Positions 25,711-36,295 are shown, numbered from the stretch's first letter. The stretch is DNA of 64,000 bases from Pedobacter frigiditerrae (GCF_032678705.1 NZ_JAVTSS010000001.1:2542001-2606000), one strand, 5' to 3'. The notes: generated from the sequence alone by a model not told the origin. Program-made: numbers and translations.

Positions 25711-27072
25711 TTAAACAAATGCAGAAAAACCAGTTATCGCTCTGCCAACAATTAGGGTATTAATTTCTTTTGTGCCTTCATAAGAGTAAATCGCTTCGGC
25801 ATCTGCAACAAATCTCGCCACATCATATTCCAATAAAATACCATTTCCGCCCATCACCTCTCTTGCTCTACTTACCACATCACGAGTTCGCATAGAGCAA
25901 AATACTTTAGCTAAAGAAGCGTGTTCATCAGTTAATAAACCTTGGTCTTGCAGTTGCGATAATCTAAAACATAAAGTTTGCATCGCCGTTAAATTAGATA
26001 ACATTTCTACCAAGTGATTTTGTATCAATTGAAACGAGGCTATTGGTCTGCCAAATTGTTTACGAGTTTGGGTGTACTTTAAGGCTGCTTCATAAGCTCC
26101 TCTTGCGCAACCAACTGCTTGCCAAGCAACACCAGCTCTGGTCATTTTTAAAACTTTAGCAGTGTCTTTAAATGAATTTGCATTTTGTAACCTGTCTTGC
26201 TCATCAACCTCACAATTGGTTAGTGTAATTAATCCATTTTGCACAATTCGAAGTGCCATCTTATCACGCATTTTTTCTACTGCAAAACCACGATTTCCTT
26301 TTCTAACGAGAAATCCTTTTACCTCATCGTCAGCTAAATCCCTTGCCCAAATTATAGTCACGTCAGCAAAGGGAGCATTTCCAATCCACTTTTTCTGACC
26401 ATTTATAATCCATTTATTTCCTTGTCTTTTTGCCGTTGTACCCAAGCCACCAGCGGCACCAGAACCAACTTCAGGTTCCGTTAATCCAAAAGCACCAATC
26501 AATTTAAATTGTTGCATTGATGGTAACCATTCTTGCTTCTGTTCTTCAGAACCTAATAAATAGATAGAGCCCATTGCTAAGCCGCTTTGCACACCAAAAA
26601 ATGTAGAAACTGAAGTATCTATTCTAGCCATTTCCATCGCCAAAATCCCCTCCATTAAATTTGACTTACCCGGACAACCATAACCCTGATAAGTTAAACC
26701 ACAAATATTTAATTCGGCTAATTTTGGGATGATTTCAAATGGAAATTCGGCTTTATTCCAATAACGATTTACTAATGGCTTTACTTCCTTTTCTAAAACA
26801 GCCCTAACTTTAAGTTGCAATTCTCGATCATCATCCTTTAAGGCTTCATCACCTAGATGATAAAAATCACCCTCAATTGGAGGTAATTCCTTTTTCTTGC
26901 CATTGCCACCCATCATTTTCATCATCCCTGATAATTGCTTTTCATCCAACGACGAAATAGTCTCGACCATTTTTGGCAAGTCTACTTTTTTAGATAAAGC
27001 ATCGAGCTGATTAAAATCAATATGCTTAAAAAGTTTGTAAGCGTTTTTAAGAGAAGAAAATATATTTGGCAT
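25711..27072 (-). CDS. Acyl-CoA dehydrogenase, glutaryl-CoA dehydrogenase-like
   Basis: A 453-residue FAD flavoenzyme. The first 65 residues are an extra Lys/Met-rich segment (LSGMMKMMGGNGKKK) not usual in the family. The core contains GAFGLTEPEVGS (FAD/substrate contact), RKQFGRPIASFQL and VMGGNGI. The catalytic base is inferred as Glu432 in YSYEGTKEINTLIVGR, the position seen in glutaryl-CoA dehydrogenase and plant ACX4. The substrate is unknown. Glutaryl-CoA would link it to lysine breakdown by Lat nearby, but that is speculation. It is first in a two-gene unit with the TlpA-like gene. Confidence 0.9.
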   Translation of the reverse strand: MPNIFSSLKNAYKLFKHIDFNQLDALSKKVDLPKMVETISSLDEKQLSGMMKMMGGNGKKKELPPIEGDFYHLGDEALKDDDRELQLKVRAVLEKEVKPLVNRYWNKAEFPFEIIPKLAELNICGLTYQGYGCPGKSNLMEGILAMEMARIDTSVSTFFGVQSGLAMGSIYLLGSEEQKQEWLPSMQQFKLIGAFGLTEPEVGSGAAGGLGTTAKRQGNKWIINGQKKWIGNAPFADVTIIWARDLADDEVKGFLVRKGNRGFAVEKMRDKMALRIVQNGLITLTNCEVDEQDRLQNANSFKDTAKVLKMTRAGVAWQAVGCARGAYEAALKYTQTRKQFGRPIASFQLIQNHLVEMLSNLTAMQTLCFRLSQLQDQGLLTDEHASLAKVFCSMRTRDVVSRAREVMGGNGILLEYDVARFVADAEAIYSYEGTKEINTLIVGRAITGFSAFV

Positions 27073-27141
27073 AATTATTCGTTTTTAGAGTAACAAATAA
27101 TTAGCCGCTTTGTTATAAAGCAGAGGTCAAAATGAAACTAT

Positions 27142-27858
27142 TTAAAGTAAATTGAAAAGGTTATCAACCCCTAATAATTTCCTTGAAGTAAAACCTTCGC
27201 CATATTTAGCGCCAATATTCTTTCCGAACTCTCTAGCCCTAGCAATTACCGAATCAAAAAACTCAGGAGTGGAAATATACGTTTGAGGCTCACTTGTATC
27301 ACTACTAGCAAACTGGGTTTTAAAGGCTTTTATAGATTCTATTTTTTTGTCCATAAAATCTGTAATATCAATTATAACTTCTGGCTTGATGTATCTATCT
27401 TGAATGTATTGCAAAACTAATCTTGGTCGCCAAGCTTCTTGATTTACCCCATCAACCTCAGTTTCAATCCTTCTTAAGCCTGATAGAAAAATAGCATCAT
27501 TTGCTAAATCTCCAGCCCTACCGTGATCCGGATGACGATCATGCAAAGCATTGGTTAAGATAATTTCTGGTTGGTATTTGCGAACCATCTTTACAATTTC
27601 TAATTGATGCTCTTCATCATTTTTGAAAAAACCATCTCTAAACCTTAAGTTTTCACGAGCGTGTAAACCCAAGATTTGAGCAGAATCTGCAGCTTCCAAA
27701 TCACGAGTTTCGGCTGTGCCTCGTGTACCTAATTCGCCTCGCGTAAAATCTATAATTCCTACTTTTTTACCTAAGGCAATATGTTTTAAAATTGTTCCAG
27801 AACAGCCTAATTCGGCATCATCTGGGTGTACAGCCAATACAAGTATATCTAATTTCAT
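27142..27858 (-). CDS. bshB1: Bacillithiol biosynthesis deacetylase BshB1
   Basis: A 238-residue LmbE/PIG-L zinc deacetylase that removes acetate from GlcNAc-malate in bacillithiol synthesis. The zinc motif AVHPDDAELG (His11, Asp13, Asp14) and the HDRHPDHGRAGDL segment are present. The TRGELGTRGT loop and AKYGEGFTSR near the end are typical of BshB1 rather than of other LmbE proteins. Bacillithiol is the main low-molecular-weight thiol in many Bacteroidota. It is downstream of the glutathione-peroxidase gene. Confidence 0.93.
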   Translation of the reverse strand: MKLDILVLAVHPDDAELGCSGTILKHIALGKKVGIIDFTRGELGTRGTAETRDLEAADSAQILGLHARENLRFRDGFFKNDEEHQLEIVKMVRKYQPEIILTNALHDRHPDHGRAGDLANDAIFLSGLRRIETEVDGVNQEAWRPRLVLQYIQDRYIKPEVIIDITDFMDKKIESIKAFKTQFASSDTSEPQTYISTPEFFDSVIARAREFGKNIGAKYGEGFTSRKLLGVDNLFNLL

Positions 27859-27913
27859 CTATATTAATTTTGAATGAGTGATTTTCGAATGATTGAATAT
27901 TTGCTATTTTGTG

Positions 27914-27961
27914 TTTCATTCCATCATTCCTTCATTCTATCATTCTTTCATTCTATTATTC
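27914..27961. repeat. Octamer tandem repeat, six copies of NNTCATTC
   Basis: Six adjacent 8-bp units (TTTCATTC, CATCATTC, CTTCATTC, TATCATTC, TTTCATTC, TATTATTC) fill the gap between the GPx stop and the bshB1 leader. Only the first two bases vary, apart from one change in the last unit. It is upstream of bshB1 on the minus strand, where it reads GAATGANN. Confidence 0.8.
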
Positions 27962-27963
27962 AA

Positions 27964-28467
27964 TTATTTTTCATCCAGCAGGCGCTGAATTTTCTTTTTT
28001 ACTTTTGAAGAACTTGGTTTTGTAAAGGGATAAAAATAATCTACTACTTCTCCTTTTTTATCGATGATGTATTTATGAAAATTCCATCTTGGTGAGGAAC
28101 TTACATGGCCATTCAATTTTTTATCACTCAAAAATTTAAATAATGGATGAGCTAATTCTCCCCTAACCATTGTTTTTTCGAACATGGGAAATTGAACTCC
28201 AAAGTTAACTTCGCAAAATTCATTAATTGCTGCACCATCCAAAGGTTCTTGCCCACCAAAGTCGTTTGATGGAAATCCTAAAATTTCAAATCCCTTATCT
28301 GCATATTCATCTCTTAATTCTTGGAGCTCTTTCAATTGTGGCGTAAACCCGCAGCCTGATGCAGTGTTCACAATCATTACAACTTTGCCATTAAAATCAG
28401 ACAAGTTCTTTTCCTTTCCACTTAGCAACTTAGCTTTAAATGGATATATCGTTTGGTTAGAATTCAT
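27964..28467 (-). CDS. Glutathione peroxidase family thiol peroxidase
   Basis: A 167-residue thioredoxin-fold peroxidase. The peroxidatic residue is Cys39 (NTASGCGFTPQ), with FPSNDFGGQEP near 65 and the WNFHKYIID segment near 128; a second cysteine, EFCEVNFGVQFP, is placed as in thioredoxin-dependent GPx enzymes. With no glutathione synthesis evident, thioredoxin or bacillithiol is the more likely reductant. It is 3 nt after the DUF4294 gene and upstream of bshB1, a redox-flavoured cluster. Confidence 0.93.
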   Translation of the reverse strand: MNSNQTIYPFKAKLLSGKEKNLSDFNGKVVMIVNTASGCGFTPQLKELQELRDEYADKGFEILGFPSNDFGGQEPLDGAAINEFCEVNFGVQFPMFEKTMVRGELAHPLFKFLSDKKLNGHVSSSPRWNFHKYIIDKKGEVVDYFYPFTKPSSSKVKKKIQRLLDEK

Positions 28468-28470
28468 ATA

Positions 28471-29088
28471 TTATTGGTAGTAACCAGAATTGACAATGAT
28501 AGATTCAATATCCCTGTCTTCTGTGGCACTATAGGTGGTTTTTAAGTTATGACCTACAACCCTTGCCACCAGTTGGTACGAGAACGCAGCAAAGCCACCT
28601 TTTGTTTGCTTAACAATGTCAAAAGTTGTTCTGCCTACTTCTCTATCAATTAATTTGGTTAATATCTGACCTTGAGTAATGGTCAGTTCTTTAATTTCGG
28701 TATTGAACATTTTTTTGATCTCATTATCACATTCTTTTACCAATTTTTTTTGCGTTTTTTTATCATCAACCAAAGCTAAATCACGCTCTAGTTTTTCGTA
28801 GCGCCTTTTGGCATATAACGCATAGGGCATTACCTTTAACACATTATACCTTAACCTATTAAAAGCAGCTTGGTCTGCTGCCGAACGCCAAATACGCTGC
28901 CCCATAATTTTAACCTCTTGCAAAGCAATCCAAGGAATCATGTAACCGCCATCATTGGTAGCTGCAACTCGAATGGTATCATTTTTACCCAAAACAGGCC
29001 AAATAACATTCTCGGTTGTTCCTTGAGCTTTTGCGCCCATAGATGCAAGAATGACAAATAACAGAATAAAGAGACGAGAATATTTCAT
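28471..29088 (-). CDS. DUF4294 secreted protein
   Basis: A 205-residue protein with a signal peptide (MKYSRLFILLF..., cut after AKA|Q). The ATG at 29088 is chosen; an in-frame TTG at 29106 adds only six polar residues before the signal. The conserved core is VMPYALYAKRRYEKLERDL, then KECDNEIKKMFNTEIKEL and TITQGQILTKLIDREVG, which I recognise as DUF4294 of Bacteroidota. Function unknown. It leads the GPx-bshB1 minus-strand group and is divergent from the Rel/Spo gene. Confidence 0.88.
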   Translation of the reverse strand: MKYSRLFILLFVILASMGAKAQGTTENVIWPVLGKNDTIRVAATNDGGYMIPWIALQEVKIMGQRIWRSAADQAAFNRLRYNVLKVMPYALYAKRRYEKLERDLALVDDKKTQKKLVKECDNEIKKMFNTEIKELTITQGQILTKLIDREVGRTTFDIVKQTKGGFAAFSYQLVARVVGHNLKTTYSATEDRDIESIIVNSGYYQ

Positions 29089-29131
29089 AAATTTATGCCT
29101 GTACAAAGTTATAGCTATTTTTATATATTCG

Positions 29132-29170
29132 TTTTAACTATAAATCGAATATAATCTTTTATAGTTAAAA
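29132..29170. promoter_or_regulatory. 13-bp inverted repeat between DUF4294 and rel
   Basis: TTTTAACTATAAA (29132-29144) and TTTATAGTTAAAA (29158-29170) are perfect inverted copies with 13 nt between. The element lies in the divergent promoter region, 29 nt upstream of the rel start, and could be an operator or a leader hairpin. Confidence 0.5.
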
Positions 29171-29198
29171 ATACTAAAAATTTACCTAGAAAACACAA

Positions 29199-31412
29199 AT
29201 GAAGAACACTTTAGTAATTGATATAGAGGCAGAAAAGCAAGAAATCTTAAAAAGGTATCGGGCACTTTTACGTGCGTCTAAATCTACATTACAAAAAGGA
29301 GATAAAAAGGAAATTAGAAAAGCATTTGAGATGGCATTAGAAAGCCATCAAGATATGCGCAGAAAATCTGGAGAGCCTTACATTTATCATCCTATTGCCG
29401 TTGCACAAATTGCCGCTGAAGAGATTGGTTTGGGAACCACATCAATTGTATGCGCCTTATTACATGATGTGGTTGAAGATACGGACATCACATTGGAAGA
29501 TATTGAGCGTGAATTCGGAAAAAAAACAGCAAAAATTATTGATGGGTTAACCAAGATTTCTGGAGTTTTTGACTACAACAGTTCCTTACAAGCTGAAAAT
29601 TTCAGAAAGATGCTGCTTACACTGGCAGATGATGTTCGTGTAATCTTAATCAAACTTGCCGATCGCTTGCATAACATGCGTACGATGGATTTTATGCCTA
29701 GGCATAAACAACTGAAAATTGCATCAGAAACCATTTATTTATATGCTCCTCTAGCTCACAGATTAGGTTTGTATGCCATTAAATCTGAATTGGAAGATTT
29801 ATCGATGAAGTATTTGGAGCCAGATACTTATAAATTTATCGCTACCCAACTAAATGAGAAAAAAGCAGAGCGAAATTCATTTATTAAGGCCTTTGTTGAA
29901 CCAGTAAATGAAATTTTAGCAGAACAGGGTTTAGTAGCGAATATTTTTGGCCGCCCAAAATCCATCCATTCGATATGGAATAAAATGAAAAAGAAGAACA
30001 TTCCTTTTGATGAGGTTTATGATCTTTTTGCAATTAGGGTTATTTTAGATAGTGCTCCAGAACACGAAAAAGCAGATTGCTGGAAAGCATATTCAATAGT
30101 CACTGACCTATATCGACCAAATCCCGATCGTTTAAGAGATTGGGTTTCATCACCAAAAGGAAATGGTTACGAATCACTGCATACCACTGTAATGGGACCA
30201 AAAGGGCAATGGGTTGAAGTTCAAATTCGTACACAAAGGATGAATGAGATTGCTGAAAAAGGTTTTGCAGCACATTGGAAATACAAAGAATCGAGTAACG
30301 ATAACGGTTTAGATCAATGGATCCAGAAAGTAAGGGAAATGCTCAGCAATCCTGAAGCAAATGCATTAGACTTTTTGGATGATTTTAAAATGAACCTTTT
30401 CTCTGATGAGATTTTCATTTTTACGCCAAAAGGTGCATTATTACAATTGCCTTTGGGTGCAACCGCTTTAGATTTTGCTTTTGAAATACATACCGATGTT
30501 GGAGCTAGATGTATTGGTGCCAAGGTAAATCATAAACTGGTTCCGCTTTCTCATAAATTGCAGAATGGCGATCAGGTTGAAATTATTACCTCAGGCAAGC
30601 AAGTTCCAAAAGAAGATTGGCTAAACATTGTTGTTACCGCTAAGGCTAAGTCTAAAATAAAATCATCTCTAAAAGAAGAAAAGCGAAAAGTAGCAGAAAA
30701 TGGGAAGGAAACTTTAGAAAGAAAGCTCAAATCTTTAAAAATCACGTATAACACCGATAACCTAAATAAGCTTACTTATTACTTCAAGCTTCAATCAAAT
30801 CAAGACCTTTTTATCGCAGTAGCGAATGGAAAAATTGAATTGAAGGATTTAAAGGAATATTTATCAAGTGAAAAGGAAATAGAAAATCGTGGCAATGATT
30901 TTAAACCTGACAATAAAAATGTTGAGGCCTTATTAAATAAGGTTAAAGGACCAGGCTCAGATACGTTATTAATTGGTGAGGATTTACAAAAAATAGACTA
31001 CACATTGGCTGCTTGTTGTAACCCTATCCCTGGGGATGATGTTTTTGGCTTCGTAACGGTAAGTGAAGGAATAAAAATTCACCGAACAAATTGTCCCAAT
31101 GCAGCACAGCTGATGGCAAACTACGGCTATAGAATTGTAAAAGCGAAATGGAATGGCCAACAAGAACTTACTTTCTTAACAGGATTACATATTATAGGAA
31201 TAGATGATGTTGGATTAATTAACAACATTACCAAAGTGATCTCAAACGATTTTAAAGTTAACATGCGTTCTATAACTGTAGATACCAATGATGGAATTTT
31301 TGATGGCTCGATTATGATTTTTGTTAACGATAAAGAGCATTTGGATAACCTAATTAAGAATTTATTGGAAGTAAAAGGCGTAACTGGTGTAACAAGATTT
31401 GATGCAAAGTAG
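29199..31412 (+). CDS. Bifunctional (p)ppGpp synthetase/hydrolase
   Basis: A 737-residue Rel/SpoT protein that makes and degrades (p)ppGpp. The HD hydrolase domain is intact: His64 (YIYHP), His89-Asp90 and Glu93-Asp94 (HDVVED). The synthetase domain shows DLFAIRVILDS, SSPKGNGYESLHT and EVQIRTQRMNEIAEKGFAAHWKYK. TGS (about 395-455), a Cys-containing region (AACCNPIPGD) and a C-terminal ACT domain follow. All active-site motifs are present, so both activities are expected. It is monocistronic and divergent from DUF4294, with an inverted repeat in the leader. Confidence 0.96.
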   Translation: MKNTLVIDIEAEKQEILKRYRALLRASKSTLQKGDKKEIRKAFEMALESHQDMRRKSGEPYIYHPIAVAQIAAEEIGLGTTSIVCALLHDVVEDTDITLEDIEREFGKKTAKIIDGLTKISGVFDYNSSLQAENFRKMLLTLADDVRVILIKLADRLHNMRTMDFMPRHKQLKIASETIYLYAPLAHRLGLYAIKSELEDLSMKYLEPDTYKFIATQLNEKKAERNSFIKAFVEPVNEILAEQGLVANIFGRPKSIHSIWNKMKKKNIPFDEVYDLFAIRVILDSAPEHEKADCWKAYSIVTDLYRPNPDRLRDWVSSPKGNGYESLHTTVMGPKGQWVEVQIRTQRMNEIAEKGFAAHWKYKESSNDNGLDQWIQKVREMLSNPEANALDFLDDFKMNLFSDEIFIFTPKGALLQLPLGATALDFAFEIHTDVGARCIGAKVNHKLVPLSHKLQNGDQVEIITSGKQVPKEDWLNIVVTAKAKSKIKSSLKEEKRKVAENGKETLERKLKSLKITYNTDNLNKLTYYFKLQSNQDLFIAVANGKIELKDLKEYLSSEKEIENRGNDFKPDNKNVEALLNKVKGPGSDTLLIGEDLQKIDYTLAACCNPIPGDDVFGFVTVSEGIKIHRTNCPNAAQLMANYGYRIVKAKWNGQQELTFLTGLHIIGIDDVGLINNITKVISNDFKVNMRSITVDTNDGIFDGSIMIFVNDKEHLDNLIKNLLEVKGVTGVTRFDAK

Positions 31413-31524
31413 AATTAGCAGTTCACTATTTTCAATTGAGAGTTTCAATTTGCACAATAACAATTTAGCAATACAACAATTAAACAATAAGAAGTAATCA
31501 ACAATCTTTACATTTTGTTAATTA

Positions 31525-31560
31525 TTAATCGGTGTAATCATTTTAATCGGTGTAATCATT
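31525..31560 (+). repeat. Two exact 18-bp tandem repeats in the Fur-family promoter
   Basis: TTAATCGGTGTAATCATT is repeated perfectly, head to tail, at 31525-31542 and 31543-31560, ending 4 bp before the -7 element at 31565. A doubled binding site overlapping the -33 region would suit autorepression by the Fur-family protein encoded just downstream. Confidence 0.7.
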
Positions 31561-31564
31561 TACC

Positions 31565-31572
31565 TACCTTTG
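31565..31572 (+). promoter_or_regulatory. -7 element of the Fur-family gene (TACCTTTG)
   Basis: An exact TAnnTTTG match 17 nt before ATG 31590. A GGAG-like stretch (GGAGAGGAG) lies between, unusual for this phylum but too far from strong evidence to call a ribosome site. Confidence 0.55.
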
Positions 31573-31589
31573 GAGAGGAGTTTAAAACT

Positions 31590-32081
31590 ATGTCTGAACA
31601 GAATACTAGTGAGTTGGTTAGAAAAATATTTGAAGCCTATCTCGAAAATAAAAACTTAAGAAAAACCCCTGAGCGTTTTGCCATTCTGGAAGAGATTTAT
31701 TCTAGAAATGACCATTTTGATGTGGAGACTCTTTATATCCACATGAAAAATCAAAAATATCGCGTTAGCAGGGCAACAGTTTACAATACCTTAGAATTGT
31801 TGGTTTCATGTGATTTAGTTACTAAACATCAGTTTGGTAAAAATATGGCACAATTCGAAAAATCTTATGGTTACCACCAACATGACCATGTTATTTGTAT
31901 TGATTGTGGTAAAGTGGTAGAATTTTGCGACCCACGTATCCATCAAATTCAAAGTATGGTTGGCGATTTATTAAAATTCGACATTAAACATCATTCCCTA
32001 AATATGTATGGAGTCTGTTTTGATTGTAGCGCAGCCGCTACTATTAAATCTGTCGCTTCACAAAAACAAAATACAAACTAA
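31590..32081 (+). CDS. Fur-family metalloregulator
   Basis: A 163-residue regulator with an N-terminal winged helix (about 1-85; RKTPERFAILEEIY and RVSRATVYNTLELL) and a C-terminal dimerisation domain. Metal ligands are visible: the HQHDH motif, CIDC near residue 108 and CFDC near residue 147, the last two forming the structural zinc site. I chose ATG 31590 because a further upstream ATG would translate the tandem repeats and the promoter. Fur, PerR and Zur cannot be separated here. It sits between rel and purA. Confidence 0.9.
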   Translation: MSEQNTSELVRKIFEAYLENKNLRKTPERFAILEEIYSRNDHFDVETLYIHMKNQKYRVSRATVYNTLELLVSCDLVTKHQFGKNMAQFEKSYGYHQHDHVICIDCGKVVEFCDPRIHQIQSMVGDLLKFDIKHHSLNMYGVCFDCSAAATIKSVASQKQNTN

Positions 32082-32105
32082 TCATCCAATATAAATATAT
32101 TCTAA

Positions 32106-33392
<1,287 letters not shown>

Positions 33393-33399
33393 TATAAAT

Positions 33400-33430
33400 A
33401 TCCCCTTGAAAAAACAAGGGGATTTATTTT
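33400..33430 (+). terminator. Terminator after purA
   Basis: ATCCCCTTG (33400-33408) pairs perfectly with CAAGGGGAT (33415-33423) around a 6-A loop, followed by TTATTTTAT. It lies 7 nt after the purA stop. Confidence 0.85.
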
Positions 33431-33505
33431 ATCTAATGAGTTTTAATCTTAGTAGGATTAATCATTATATCTTTTATATTTATTCCTAAAAGTTGTCATA
33501 AGTTA

Positions 33506-35611
33506 ATGCGAATTATCTCTAGCTTAAATACCTATCAACGCTTATTGCTATTAATTCTAGCTACAAGCGGGTTGTTTTTTATTCTTTTTTGCAGTCTCTA
33601 TTTTTATACAATTAAACAAGAAAAACAGGTATACAATGCAGCATCTAAGGAATATGAAAATGAGGTAAATTCAATTTTTACCTTAAATTCTAAAACTCAC
33701 ATTGCAGCAATTGTAGATGTAACTTTTTGGGACGAATTAGTTACTTTCCTTAAAACAAAAGATGAAAAGTGGTATAAAGAATATGTACAAAGTCAGTTTC
33801 CTACTTATGATGCGGATTTTATCGGAGTATATACCCTCAACAACCAATTAATACGCAAAACAACTTCCAAGAAACTGGAAAGCATCGGTGAGCTTCCTCA
33901 AGGAGTAATAAATAAGCTGTATAAGGATAAACTTGTAAGGTATTATAAAAAAGTTCCCCAAGGTATTTTAGAGGTTTTTGGAGCAACCATACATCCTTCT
34001 AGCGATTTACATAAAAACAAATTTAAACCTTCTGGTTACTTTTTTATGGCCAGAATTTTAGGTAGTGATTTCATTAAAAATCTTGAAAAAATCACAAGCT
34101 CGAAAATAAAAATTGTTCAAGAATTTAAAGTCAATGAGGCAGATAAAGATGCTATTTATGTTAATTTAAACCTAAATGACCTACAAAATGAGACCGTATC
34201 AAATATTGTTTTTGAACGACCATTTCATTTAAATTTCATCACTTCAAAAAAGATATTAATTACCATAATAATTGCCACAATAATTAACCTATTAGTTTAT
34301 CTCTATTACTATAGAAAATGGGTTTATAGGCCAATAGACTTAATAACAAACATTCTAGAAACTAAAGATGAGAAATCGATAAACAACCTAAGAAATATTA
34401 GGGGAGAGTTTATTCATATCAGTAATCTCTTTGAAGAAAATAATAATCAAAGAAAAGAGCTAGAAATTGCTAAGCAAAAGGCCGAAGAAGGCGACAAATT
34501 AAAATCTTCCTTTCTTGCTAATTTATCTCATGAAATTAGAACACCAATGAATGCCATTATGGGATTTAGTGATTTGTTAATAGACCCCAATCTTGGCATA
34601 AAAGATAGAAACGAATACCTCAAAATCATTAGAAATAGCGGGAAAAATTTAACTTCAATTATAGAAGATTTATTAGAAATGTCTAAAATTGACTCTAAAC
34701 TGATTACACCAAATTATAAGGCAATTGACTTAGAAAAATGTATTTATGAATTATATAATTCTATAAAAATAACTGTACCAGAAGAAAAGGATTTACAATT
34801 CTTAATCCAAGAAAGCTTATCAAAACCAAAAACAAAAGTCTTAACAGATGAAGTTAAATTGAAGCAAATTCTAACAAATTTAGTTACAAATGCGTTAAAA
34901 TTCACTATCACTGGAACTGTAAGTATAGGTTACTACGTAAATGAACAAGCAGAAACTATAGAGTTTTGGGTAAAAGATACTGGCCAAGGTATAGAAAAAG
35001 ATAACATTCAAATTATTTTTGACCGATTTAGAAGAATTGAAGACAAATTCTCTGTTCAAGTTAGCGGATTAGGATTAGGCTTATCCATTACTAAAGCATA
35101 TGTGGAATTATTAGGCGGTACTATTAATGTGGATTCGACCGTAGGCAAAGGCTCCAAATTTTCTTTTTCCATCCCTTTAAAATATGATGAAACAAAACTA
35201 AACATGAATGTAAAAGAAGAAGCTCAAAAAAGTGAGATAATTACCAATCAAACTATCCTAATAGCAGAAGATGACGACATCAATTTTATGCTATTACAAA
35301 GAATACTCTTATTAAAAAATTACAATATCTTAAGAGCTGTTAACGGAAAAGTAGCCGTTGATACTTGTAAAGAAAACCCAAATATCGACTTAATTTTTAT
35401 GGACATTAAAATGCCAATAATGGATGGATTTGAAGCTTTTAGTATTATTAGAACCTTTAATCAAACTATTCCAATAATTGCCAATACAGCCTATTCTTCT
35501 ACAGAAGATAAAGAAAAAATACTTAGCGAAGGGTTTACAAACTATATTTCAAAACCAATTAACAAAGTAGAAATATTCGAAATGTTAGATGAACTTTTTG
35601 GATCTAAATAA
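33506..35611 (+). CDS. Hybrid sensor histidine kinase with CHASE4-like sensor and receiver
   Basis: A 701-residue membrane kinase. Helix 1 (about 12-35) and helix 2 (about 253-273) flank a periplasmic domain whose DVTFWDELVTFL motif resembles CHASE4. HisKA follows with phospho-acceptor His342 (NLSHEIRTPMNAIMGFS), then the HATPase domain (NLVTNALKFT, DTGQGIE, GLGLGLS) and a C-terminal receiver with Asp633 (FMDIKMPIMDG). There is no output domain and no response-regulator gene beside it, so the partner is elsewhere. It is convergent with the next gene. Confidence 0.93.
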   Translation: MRIISSLNTYQRLLLLILATSGLFFILFCSLYFYTIKQEKQVYNAASKEYENEVNSIFTLNSKTHIAAIVDVTFWDELVTFLKTKDEKWYKEYVQSQFPTYDADFIGVYTLNNQLIRKTTSKKLESIGELPQGVINKLYKDKLVRYYKKVPQGILEVFGATIHPSSDLHKNKFKPSGYFFMARILGSDFIKNLEKITSSKIKIVQEFKVNEADKDAIYVNLNLNDLQNETVSNIVFERPFHLNFITSKKILITIIIATIINLLVYLYYYRKWVYRPIDLITNILETKDEKSINNLRNIRGEFIHISNLFEENNNQRKELEIAKQKAEEGDKLKSSFLANLSHEIRTPMNAIMGFSDLLIDPNLGIKDRNEYLKIIRNSGKNLTSIIEDLLEMSKIDSKLITPNYKAIDLEKCIYELYNSIKITVPEEKDLQFLIQESLSKPKTKVLTDEVKLKQILTNLVTNALKFTITGTVSIGYYVNEQAETIEFWVKDTGQGIEKDNIQIIFDRFRRIEDKFSVQVSGLGLGLSITKAYVELLGGTINVDSTVGKGSKFSFSIPLKYDETKLNMNVKEEAQKSEIITNQTILIAEDDDINFMLLQRILLLKNYNILRAVNGKVAVDTCKENPNIDLIFMDIKMPIMDGFEAFSIIRTFNQTIPIIANTAYSSTEDKEKILSEGFTNYISKPINKVEIFEMLDELFGSK

Positions 35612-35615
35612 ATAA

Positions 35616-36218
35616 TTATTCATCTTCTAATAAAGAAACACAATTTAAACTAAGAGCCTTTAATCTGGCCTCTATTGTTGTTATTGATTGAGTGTCTCTT
35701 ATACTTTTATACAGGTTCCCAATTATAAGTAATGTTTCCTCGTCTGGACTACAAGCTTGATATTTTTCTAAATGAGGAATAGCTTTTAAAACCAGTTTTT
35801 TATAATTGGCATATGCTTTAGCATTTGCATCTACATTTTTCTCTTTGGTAGCCATGTTCATCTCATGCACAAAATTTTTGGTCTTTGCCAAATAAACAAA
35901 TCCAAGTGCCCTATGTACTACTTCATAATTAGGTTCCCTTTTAAGCATTTCATCATAATAAACAATTGCACTATCAGGTTTTCCTGTTTCCTCAAATAAT
36001 CTACCAATATGATATTGGACATTAACAATTTGCTTATTGGTTAGCTTACTGGAGTCTGCTAAAATGGTTAACATTTTGGCAAGATATTTAGGTTTGTTTT
36101 CGTTTGAATTTCTATATTCTTTAAATTCTTCATAGCCTTTATGCTCTATATTTTGCTGGGCATATGAATTGAAACATAGAAAAGTAAAAATGAAGACAAA
36201 TAAATACCCTTTTTTCAT
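35616..36218 (-). CDS. Secreted TPR-like protein
   Basis: A 200-residue protein with a signal peptide (cut after NSYA|Q). The mature part is helical with two recognisable TPR-like units (NVQYHIGRLFEETGKPDSAIVYYDEML and the following PNYEVVHRALGFVYLA segment). It resembles the secreted TPR protein at 42911-43540 in design. Function unknown; probably a periplasmic protein-protein interaction module. It is divergent from the pabB gene. Confidence 0.75.
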   Translation of the reverse strand: MKKGYLFVFIFTFLCFNSYAQQNIEHKGYEEFKEYRNSNENKPKYLAKMLTILADSSKLTNKQIVNVQYHIGRLFEETGKPDSAIVYYDEMLKREPNYEVVHRALGFVYLAKTKNFVHEMNMATKEKNVDANAKAYANYKKLVLKAIPHLEKYQACSPDEETLLIIGNLYKSIRDTQSITTIEARLKALSLNCVSLLEDE

Positions 36219-36287
36219 AAATAATATGCTTTTAAAATTTACTCAAGATATAAATATAAAACGTAACCCATAACCAAATCTCATTTT

Positions 36288-36295
36288 TATCTTTG
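36288..36295 (+). promoter_or_regulatory. -7 element of pabB (TATCTTTG)
   Basis: A perfect TAnnTTTG sequence ends 7 nt before ATG 36303, implying an extremely short leader. The same octamer serves truA and cmk in this window. Confidence 0.6.

Noticed and set aside
27914..27961. Possible CRISPR array
   Set aside because: Units are 8 bp and directly adjacent, with no spacers and no cas genes.
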